NCBI GenBank assembly: GCA_037178625.1
Contig: CM074134.1
Location: 806,001-870,000, forward strand
Reading direction: 5' to 3'
DNA from: Skeletonema tropicum
Taxonomy: Eukaryota; Bacillariophyta; Thalassiosirophyceae; Thalassiosirales; Thalassiosiraceae
Length of the DNA stretch: 64,000 nt
Position 1 is the stretch's first letter. Each line of letters begins with the position of its first letter. The notes beneath the pieces were generated by a model, which was not told where the DNA came from, searched no databases, and saw only the letters and a program-made list of their open reading frames with translations. The position numbers and the translations under genes were made by a program. Positions 55,808 to 64,000 of the stretch are shown one piece after another.

Positions 55808-56785
55808 CTATCGAAGCATAGCACGTATTGCGTTCTTCACAGTCTCAGTCATGATTTCCGCTTCCACCTCACGTGCAATCTTTTCACACCTCCCCTCCTT
55901 CAAAATAAACATCGTAATAGAGAATCTCTTCTCTCCCAAGGCAGTATACTCTCTCATCCAATCCATTTTCTCATCCGTCAAAACTGTCATCTTGTCTGCA
56001 CCCGAATCCTCGCTAAAGTTCTTCTTCATAAATCTACGATTCTCCGCAGGAGTATCGGTATTGATTACAACACATTTGGCAAGCAAGTCGGCACTTAAAG
56101 CACCAGCCAACCTCTTCATGGCTGTTCGTAACTCGACACTCTTGGGTCTTGGATCAGTTACAACAATCATAAAGTCAGAGGAGCTTGCCGATTTTGACCC
56201 CTCCCACGGGACAAGACGTTTCATACCACCTTGCCCTAATGGTTCACCATTGTTAATATTGAGAAGTTCCGTAAACGGAGACGAAGGCGCCGGATCACCC
56301 TCATAAAGGCGATTTATCCCTTTAAAGACAGCATCTGCATTCTCATTCTCCTGCTCTACCGTAAGATAATACCCATCTCCTAAATCACCATTGGAAGAAG
56401 AACTCATGGATTTTTCCAACATGTCTGCAAATCGTTGTCGATCATTGCGTAGTTTAATTTCTTTATCGGATAATTGTGCAGTATTTGATGATGATGATGA
56501 TGCGTCACTGGTGTTCTCTTGTGCTAATGCTCCTCCATCACCTCCTTGTTCACGCAGACGCTTTGCCTGTTCCATTTTGGCTGCTAAATCTTTTTGTTTG
56601 TTGAATTTATTTCGTTTATTCATTGCGTAAAGTGATGAAGAAGAGGAAGAAGTGCGAGTGTCAACACCGCCACGAGTAAGATGTGAGGTGGATGATGGGG
56701 ATGTGAAAGCGACTGCGCCGGGCGATGATGATGCGGCAATTATCATCGCTATGGATGCTACTACTACAGCTGAGTACCTCGTCAT
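55808..56785 (-). CDS. Plastid-targeted protein of unknown function, possible thioredoxin-like fold
   Basis: 325 residues, ATG at 56785. The N-terminus has a signal peptide (YSAVVVASIAMIIAASSS) ending GAVAFTSPSS, an ASAFAP-like site with Phe at +1, so the plastid is the likely destination. A basic disordered stretch and a coiled segment follow. Residues about 195-325 (DFMIVVTDPRPKSVEL, KCVVINTDTPAENRRFMKKN, MTVLTDEKMDWMREYTALG, RFSITMFILKEGRCEKIARE) alternate strand-helix in the way of thioredoxin-fold proteins. No CxxC or peroxidatic Cys motif is seen. The fold is only a suggestion; no family was recognised. Confidence 0.55.
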   Translation of the reverse strand: MTRYSAVVVASIAMIIAASSSPGAVAFTSPSSTSHLTRGGVDTRTSSSSSSLYAMNKRNKFNKQKDLAAKMEQAKRLREQGGDGGALAQENTSDASSSSSNTAQLSDKEIKLRNDRQRFADMLEKSMSSSSNGDLGDGYYLTVEQENENADAVFKGINRLYEGDPAPSSPFTELLNINNGEPLGQGGMKRLVPWEGSKSASSSDFMIVVTDPRPKSVELRTAMKRLAGALSADLLAKCVVINTDTPAENRRFMKKNFSEDSGADKMTVLTDEKMDWMREYTALGEKRFSITMFILKEGRCEKIAREVEAEIMTETVKNAIRAMLR

Positions 56786-57391
56786 GATGATGCTCTACTT
56801 GATGTCTTGGGGGTGCTGCTGTTTGTATTATAACCACTAACTACCATACTACTCCTAGCTAGAGAAGAGATTCCCATTGTTTCAGCCAGCGCATCTTTCT
56901 CATTTTTACCTGTAAAACCGTTTCGATAAACAAAACCGGTCTGTAGGAATTCAGTATGTCTCTACGTGAAAGCAATCGTGCTCCTGGCCTCAAAATCTCC
57001 CACGATCTCACTCGCTTTTATTTTTGACGGGCCTTCAACGATAACACACGGTGGTCACTAACGTCGTCGTCAACACAGCTAAGCCAGGAGAAGCAGGCCA
57101 TTGTCAGCAGTAGATAAAAAAGGAAGAGCATTTAAGCAATTTTGGTAGTGCTGTCTGCGTAGGTGAAGGTCAATAGAACTGTCGGAGATAAATTTTGCAC
57201 ATAAGATAAGATCATTTTGACAACCCAAGAAATAGAAAACCGCCGGCACCAATAACCTATCCATCCAATCGATCAATATATTCGATATCCACTAAAAGAA
57301 AAAAAAAACACACACACACAAACTAGAAAAAAGAAAAATATACATCCTACAATTCAATTCATATCAATAAGCAAACAAATAGACAATCATC
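56786..57391. promoter_or_regulatory. Divergent promoter region upstream of RPB1
   Basis: 606 bases between the 325-residue gene and RPB1. The part nearest RPB1 has an A-run and CA-repeat microsatellite (57300-57323). No other feature is recognised. Confidence 0.45.
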
Positions 57392-60300
57392 ATGGCACCC
57401 AGAAAAGACGGCACAGCCCGCGAAGCCGGAGCCATCTCCCTCTCCCAAGTTTCCACCAACTTTGGTCATTCCTCCGTGAAATTACGTAGAATAAAGAAAT
57501 TGCAATTTGGTGTGATTAATCCGGAAGAGTTGAAGCAGTATTCGGTGACTCAGGCGATTACGGTGAATGGACGGAAGATTCCGGCGGGGGTGACACGATA
57601 TGAGGTGGGTATTAGTTGTGTTGTTATTATTTGTTTTTGTTTTAGTGTGTGACTGTTTGTGGTGGTTGGTCCATGGTAGATAATTGGACATGTGGAGGTG
57701 GATCATGAGTGGTGTGGGGCGCAGATGTGAATGTTTTGAATATCTTGATGATATTGCTGTCTTGTCGTTCTAATCAATATCACTTTCCCTATATCAACTC
57801 TGTGACAAAAGACCTACATGGCAGGACAACCCGTCTACGGAGGAGTCAACGATCCCCGTCTAGGTGACCTCCATGACAAATCTGATCCTGGATACTTTGG
57901 TCACATCGAGTTGGCCCGACCAGTCTACCACTACGGATTTCTGGACACAACACTCAAGGCATTGCGCTGTGTCTGCTTTCATTGCAGTCGTATTGCCATG
58001 GAAGATACGGAGTACAAGTTCTCGAGGGCGAAAATGATTAAGAATAGGAAGAGGAGGTTGGATGCCATGCATCATCTGATCCGTCCGAAAAAGAAGTGTG
58101 ATCATTGTAATGGATATCAACCGAAATACACCAAGGTGGGATTGCATGTGGAAATTGAGTATGCGGACGAGATGGAACGTATTGCGGGAAGTAGTGGGGA
58201 CAAGAAGGAGTTCTTGAGTGCTCAAAAGACCGTTGATATCTTGTAAGCAAACAATTGTGTTTGATTTATTCTCACTTGCTTGTTTTGTTTGATTGAGAAA
58301 TCTTATTTTGATATCCATTTCTTATCTTTGCCTCAACAGCAAAAAGATGAGGGATGACGATATTAAAGCGCTTGGCCTTGACGTAACGTGGGCGAGGCCA
58401 GAGTGGATGTGCATCTCTGTTATGCCCGTTCCTCCCCTCCACGTCCGCCCCTCAGTGGTTATGGGGGGCGGAGCCATGTCGTCCGAAGATGACTTGACAC
58501 ATCAGCTTGTCAACATTGTCAAATGCAACATTGCTCTCAAAACCGCCATAAAGAATGGTGAACCCAACATCATCGTTGAGCAATTTGAGCAAGCGTTGCA
58601 GCACAACTGCGCTGCATTCATGAATAATGAATTGAATGGGATGCCACAGGTGACGCAACGTAGTGGACGGCCCCTAAAAACATTGAGTCAGAGGCTTAAG
58701 GCCAAAGAAGGGCGTATTCGAGGTAACTTGATGGGAAAGCGTGTGGATTTTTCCGCACGTACTGTGATTACGGCCGATCCCAACTTGGGAATCCATCAAG
58801 TTGGAGTGCCGAGGAGTATTGCAATGAATTTAACTGTCCCTACACGTGTGACACCTTTCAATATTCACGAGCTTAAAGCCCTGGTTGAAAATGGACCTAC
58901 GGAACATCCTGGAGCAAAGCACATTATTCGAAGTGATGGGTTGCGTATTGACTTGCGTTACGTGAAAAACAAAAGCGACTTGCTGTTGGCGTATGGATGG
59001 GTTGTAGAGCGTCACTTGAGAGATGGTGATATCGTGTTGTTCAATCGTCAGCCGAGTCTTCACAAAATGTCAATTATGGGGCACATGGCGAAGGTCTTGG
59101 ATTGGAGTACATTCCGTTTGAATCTAAGTTGTACATCCCCCTACAATGCCGATTTCGATGGAGATGAGATGAACTTGCACGTTCCGCAGAGCTTGCCTGC
59201 ACGTGCAGAGGCAGAATTAATGATGCACAGCCCTCGTGTGATTGTGAGTGGACAGTCCAATCGTCCAGTGATGGGAATCGTCCAGGATTCCTTGTTGGCT
59301 GTGCAGAAAATGACCAAACGCGATGTCTTCTTAAAGAAGGATATGATGATGAATTTATTGATGTGGGTTCAAGATTGGGACGGACGGATCCCTCCTCCCA
59401 CTATCTACAAACCTGAGGAGTTGTGGACAGGGAAGCAGATTATGTCGATGATTCTTCCAAAAATCAATCTTAAAGGCAAAGCCAACAATGGTGGGCCTAA
59501 ACCTGATACGTTCAATGTCTACGATAACCAAGTGACAGTGATGGAGGGAGAATTGGTGGAAGGAACTATCGATAAGAAGACTATTGGTTCGGGTATGGGT
59601 GGTCTCATTCACACGGCATGGTTGGATGTAGGACACGAGGATACGGCACGCTTCATGAATCAAACGCAGGTCGTTATCAATTACTGGGTCTTGCAAAACA
59701 GCTTCAGTATTGGAGTTTGTGATGCTATTGCTGACTTTGCCACGATGGAGCAAATTGCAAGCACTATTAACAAAGCTAAAATGCAGGTGAATGATCTTGT
59801 GCGTCAAGGCCAGCGTGGAGAGCTAGAGACACAGCCTGGCCGAACAATGATTGAGTCGTTTGAACAATTTGTCAACAAGGTGCTGAACACTGCTCGTGAT
59901 CATGCTGGTAAATCTGCCCAATCCAGTTTGGACGAAACCAATAGTGTCAAGGCAATGGTTACTTCAGGATCGAAGGGATCTTTCATCAACATTTCTCAAA
60001 TCATTGCTTGTGTTGGTCAACAGAACGTGGAAGGAAATCGAATTCCTTACGGGTTCAAACGAAGGACTTTGCCTCATTTCTACAAAGACGACTTGGGTCC
60101 AGAATCTCGTGGCTTTGTTGAGAACTCTTACCTTAGTGGACTCACTCCGCAAGAGTTTTTCTTTCACGCTATGGGTGGTCGTGAAGGTCTTATTGATACT
60201 GCCTGTAAAACGGCTGAGACTGGATATATCCAGCGTCGTCTCGTGAAGGCAATGGAGACTGTCATGGCAAGGTATGACGGTACGTTGCGTACCTCAGGAG

Positions 60301-63047
60301 GTCAAATTGTTCAATTCCTTTACGGAGAAGATGGTATGGATGCCGTGTGGATTGAGCGTCAATCATTTGATTCTCTCACACTGAACAAGGCTGAGTTTGA
60401 AGAGCGATACCTCCTACATTCAGACGACCCAGATTTTGGTTACGATGACCAGAAAATTCCGTTTTTGGGGCAAGACATTATTGAAGACTGTCGTCACAAC
60501 CCCGAAGTACAGCAGCTGCTTGATCGTGAGACTGATGCACTTAAGGAAGATCAGCGTATCCTTCGTGTCGTTATGGCAAATCGTGAAGCAGGTAGGGAGG
60601 CTGATGTGAACTCCTATGCCCCAGGAAACGTCAAGCGTGTGATTCAAAATGCTCTCAGACAATTCCAAATCGACAAGGGTCTTCCCTCCGACTTGCATCC
60701 CAAAGACGTGATTGAAAAAGTAGAGGCCATGATGAGTCGCCTCGTTGTAGTCGTTGGTGATGATGTTTTGAGCGTTGAAGCACAAAGTAACGCGACGACG
60801 TTATATCGCATTTTGATTCGAAGTTATCTTGCGAGTAAACGTGTCCTCAAAGAATACCGCCTGAGTGAAGCTGCCTTGAATTGGGTATTGGGAGAGATCG
60901 AGACACGTTTCCATCACGCCAAGGTTAGTCCGGGAGAAATGGCAGGTGTGCTTGCTGCACAAAGTATTGGAGAACCCGCTACTCAGATGACACTCAACAC
61001 ATTCCACTATGCTGGAGTGTCAGCAAAGAATGTAACATTAGGTGTGCCTCGTCTGAAGGAAATTATCAATGTTGCCAAAACGGTCAAGACACCTGGCTTG
61101 ACAATTTATCTGCAAGACCACGTAAGTGGCGACGCTGATGTGGCGAAGTTGGTGCACTCGATGATTGAGTACACTGTCCTTGGTGACGTGACGAAGTTGA
61201 CAGAAATCTACTATGACCCAGATCCTGTCAACACTATTGTGACAAAGGATCGCGAGTTTGTCAAGGATTACTATGAGATGGGTGAAGAGACTGAAGACTT
61301 CCTTCAGCGGCTATCCCCCTGGGTACTTCGCATTGAATTGAACCAAGTTGTCATGGTAGACAAGAAGATCAAAATGAACGAAATTGCTGCCGAGATTGCC
61401 AATGAATACGGAAGTGATTTGAATGTCATCGTCTCGGATGATAACGCTGATGACTTGGTTGCTCGAATTCGTCTAGTGAACGACATGCCTATGATTCAGG
61501 GTATGGACGAAGATGGTAATCCCATAATGGCAGATGAAGACGTTGAGCTTGGGCATGAAGATGATGTGTTCATGAAGCAAGTTGAGAAGAGCATGCTCAA
61601 GACGCTCAAACTCCGTGGAGTTGAAGACGTCAAGAAAGTCTTTATGCGAGGAGGTGCGAAAAAGACTACGTGGGACGATGAAAAGGGATTTGGAATCATT
61701 GATGAGTGGGTTCTTGAGACTGATGGGACAAATCTCATGTCTGTCTTGGGCGTTGACTATGTTGATGCCTCGAGGACTATTTCGAATGACATTGTTGAAG
61801 TTTTCATGGTGCTAGGAATTGAAGGAGTCCGTGGTGCTATTCTTAGTGAGCTCCGTAACGTCATTTCATTTGATGGGTCTTACGTCAACTATCGCCATCT
61901 TGCATGTCTTGTAGATGTGATGACAATGCATGGACACTTGATGGCAGTAGATCGCCACGGAATTAATCGTGTCGAATCTGGACCATTGCTGCGATGCTCG
62001 TTTGAAGAAACAGTGGATATGCTCAACGACGCAGCTATGTTCGCTGAAGAAGAAGTTCTCAAGGGTGTTACTGAGAACATTATGATGGGCCAGCTTGCTC
62101 GAGTTGGAACAGGAGACATGGATCTATTGTTGGACGAGCAAAAGGTTGTACGAGAGGCCATTGAGGTTGTAGTCGATGGGTTTGAAGGTGACAAGGACCT
62201 CGGCCTTGCTGGTGGTATCGGTATGCCTACACCATATGCATCTACCCCCTTCGCATCTAGCCCCAGTATGAGTATGACAGATATGGGTGCTGGTGCATTC
62301 AGTCCTGCAGTTGGAGGGTTCAGCCCCGCTGTTGGTGGATTCAGTCCGTCATACAGTCCATCTTACAATCCTACTAGCGGTAGTTACGGCTCTGGCGGAG
62401 ATTTCGGCGCCGCCAGTCCTGCTTACTCTCCCACAAGTCCTGCGTATTCACCCACAAGCCCAGCTTATTCGCCTACTAGCCCGGCTTACTCTCCAACCAG
62501 TCCTGCTTACTCCCCTACCAGTCCGGCCTATTCACCAACAAGCCCCGCATACTCGCCAACCAGTCCTGCTTATTCTCCAACAAGTCCAGCATACTCTCCT
62601 ACCAGTCCTGCGTACTCACCAACAAGCCCGGCTTATTCTCCCACTAGTCCTGCGTACTCGCCCACCAGTCCAGCATACTCTCCAACGAGTCCCGCGTATT
62701 CGCCAACGAGCCCGGCATACTCACCAACAAGTCCTGCTTATTCGCCCACCAGTCCAGCATACTCTCCTACGAGTCCTGCGTATTCGCCAACCAGTCCGGC
62801 TTACTCACCAACTAGCCCGGCCTACTCTCCTACGAGTCCTGCGTATTCGCCAACGAGTCCGGCCTACTCTCCTACTAGCCCAGCTTACTCACCAACAAGC
62901 CCTGCTTATTCTCCTACCAGCCCAGCTTACTCACCAACTAGCCCAGCGTATTCGCCAACAAGTCCGGCTTACTCACCAACTAGCCCAGCTTACTCGCCTA
63001 GTAGTCCAGCATACAGCCCCGGTGAGCCTGAAAAAGACAATAGTTGA
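57392..63047 (+). CDS. RPB1: RNA polymerase II largest subunit RPB1
   Basis: Three exons (57392-57604, 57812-58242, 58340-63047), introns of 207 and 97 bases, 1783 residues. It forms the catalytic cleft and the CTD tail of Pol II. Seen in order: clamp core (KLRRIKKLQFGVINPEELK, NDPRLGDL), zinc ligands CFHC and CDHC, ARPEWMCISVMPVPPLHVRPS, the active-site loop YNADFDGDEMNLHVPQ that holds catalytic Mg, bridge helix (TPQEFFFHAMGGREGLIDTA), and trigger loop (GEPATQMTLNTFHYAGVSAK). The tail has 28 heptads (see separate entry). Odd: the canonical CxxC..CPGHFGH motif after NDPRLG is shortened to DLHDKSDPGYFGH, so the four ligands of that zinc site are missing, while the second site (CFHC, CDHC) is present. 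The reading frame is otherwise intact. Confidence 0.96.
62424..63011 (+). repeat. CTD heptad array of RPB1
   Basis: 28 consecutive heptads: 27 identical YSPTSPA (62424-62990) and one YSPSSPA (62991-63011), ended by YSPGEPEKDNS. Position 7 is always Ala. Codons vary at third positions (TAC/TAT, TCT/TCA/TCG/TCC, ACA/ACT/ACC/ACG), so the protein sequence, not the DNA, is what is kept uniform. A short degenerate lead (FSPAVGGFSPSYSPSYNPTSG) precedes it. Confidence 0.95.
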
Positions 63048-63540
63048 TAGATCAAAGTTGAGTTCGGAGGTTGGTCATCTGGTTGTAGCTTGATATAAAT
63101 CTAAACTTCTTCACGAATGTTGACGCATATGTATGACTCAAGAACAAGATTAGAGACAGAGTACATACTTTTCACTATCAATAGTACCTCAACTTTCTGC
63201 TCCAACTATCTTGATTTACGACAACATCAGTACAACTTCAATCTGGCAGCGAAAGGGTGTCAATATAAACCAAACTGAAGAGTTCTGACATCCCAAGAGA
63301 GAAAGATATTTGCAATCAAAAGCGATATAAACACGAACAGAATCCACAGCATATATAGATACAAGACCATACAAATAAATACCTAATAAAGATCCCTAAT
63401 AATGGATATTATTATCAACTAATTATGGTAACTTCACATACATACATACTCCCCGATTGATTACACACGTGCTCTTTTCTAGCTACATTTCCCCCCCTTG
63501 GAAGTGTTTCAAAATAAAATGACAGAACAGTCATCACATC
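63048..63540. other. Intergenic between convergent genes
   Basis: 493 bases holding the 3' end of RPB1 and of the small acidic gene. No feature is seen. Confidence 0.5.
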
Positions 63541-63981
63541 TTACTCTTTCTTCTCAGCCTCCTCAACCTTTTCCTCCTTTACATCAACCCACTCCTTCTC
63601 CTCCTTTGCTGCCTCCGCAGATTCCCCCCCCTCCTTCTTGGTCGTCGTCGTCAACTCTGCAATCTTCGCCTCCACAACCCCCTTGGCATTCGCCAAAGAT
63701 TCCGACACTTTGTATTCCCCATCAAGTTCTGTAACCTTTCCTGTGATCATGGCCCAAAAGTTTAGAATGGCTTGTAGGAATGCATCGGCCTTTGCTTCTT
63801 CCTTCACGGCTTCTCCTTCTTCGGTTGTTGTTGTTGTTTCTTTTTCGGCAGGTGCGGCGGCGGCGGCGGCGGCAATTTCGGTCTTGATGCTGCAATCATC
63901 GGAGGCGGTGGTTTCGACGGCTGGAACTTCTGTGGTAGCAGCAGCAGTGTCTACTGGTGTTTTTTCGCCGGCTTCAGACAT
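63541..63981 (-). CDS. Small acidic Ala/Glu-rich protein
   Basis: 146 residues, ATG at 63981, one exon. Very rich in Glu, Ala, Thr and Lys (IAAAAAAAPAEKETTTTTEEG, KEEKVEEAEKKE). A short more hydrophobic helix FLQAILNFWAMITGKVTEL (about 69-87) is the only ordered part. No family was recognised. Codon use fits the neighbours. It could be a chaperone-like or chromatin-related acidic protein, but that is a guess. Confidence 0.5.
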   Translation of the reverse strand: MSEAGEKTPVDTAAATTEVPAVETTASDDCSIKTEIAAAAAAAPAEKETTTTTEEGEAVKEEAKADAFLQAILNFWAMITGKVTELDGEYKVSESLANAKGVVEAKIAELTTTTKKEGGESAEAAKEEKEWVDVKEEKVEEAEKKE

Positions 63982-64000
63982 TGTTGGTTGGTTGCTAACG

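Noticed and set aside
62287..63093. 268-codon frame overlapping the CTD in another phase
   Set aside because: It is a shadow of the heptad repeats (Leu/Arg/Pro-rich) with no independent support.

Overview
The window looks like nuclear DNA of a photosynthetic stramenopile, most likely a centric diatom such as Thalassiosira. The evidence is: short spliceosomal introns of about 80-210 bases; a magnesium-chelatase H subunit and other proteins whose N-termini carry a signal peptide ending in an ASAFAP-like motif, as diatom plastid preproteins do; a CoDi-like Copia retrotransposon; and gene-dense DNA with coding genes on both strands. The species assignment is inference.

Layout. 0-11.6 kb is ordinary genic DNA: an MTFP1-like mitochondrial protein, a NIPA-type Mg transporter (3 exons), an R3H-domain protein, the 60S biogenesis factor NOP53, and a CID-domain (RPRD/Rtt103-like) RNA polymerase II CTD-binding protein. 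10.9-16.0 kb is an acyltransferase gene split by a Ty3/gypsy LTR retrotransposon; its LTRs look identical and are flanked by a 5-bp AAGTA target duplication. 16.5-28.1 kb is a satellite-like array of a 184-bp unit (about 35 copies in all), split by a 5.1-kb Copia element with a GCCAC target duplication. 28.5-36.3 kb holds a long coiled-coil repeat protein, a diacylglycerol kinase, and a recent tandem duplication (about 1.43 kb) of an M50-like membrane metalloprotease gene. 36.7-46.8 kb holds chlH, a plastid-targeted JmjC/cupin oxygenase with a Tudor-like tail, a nucleotide-sugar-transporter-like protein and a zinc-ribbon protein. 47.0-47.9 kb has two identical tRNA-Lys(UUU) genes. 48.1-64.0 kb holds GINS subunit PSF3, a low-complexity basic protein, a BAR-domain protein with NPF motifs, histidinol-phosphate aminotransferase, a plastid-targeted protein of unknown function, RPB1 (largest subunit of RNA polymerase II) and a small acidic protein.

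Functional links are loose, as expected for eukaryotic neighbours. RPB1 and the CID protein are an enzyme tail and a likely tail reader. ChlH, HisC, the JmjC protein and the 325-residue protein are probable plastid proteins.

Most interesting points: the Copia element has, directly after its 5' LTR, a 19-base perfect complement of a segment inside its own LTR, which suggests self-primed reverse transcription. RPB1 has a CTD of 27 identical YSPTSPA heptads (Ser7 always Ala) and lacks all four ligands of one conserved clamp zinc site. The gypsy element is very young by its LTRs yet structurally defective, so it was probably moved in trans, and it landed in the coding exon of an acyltransferase.
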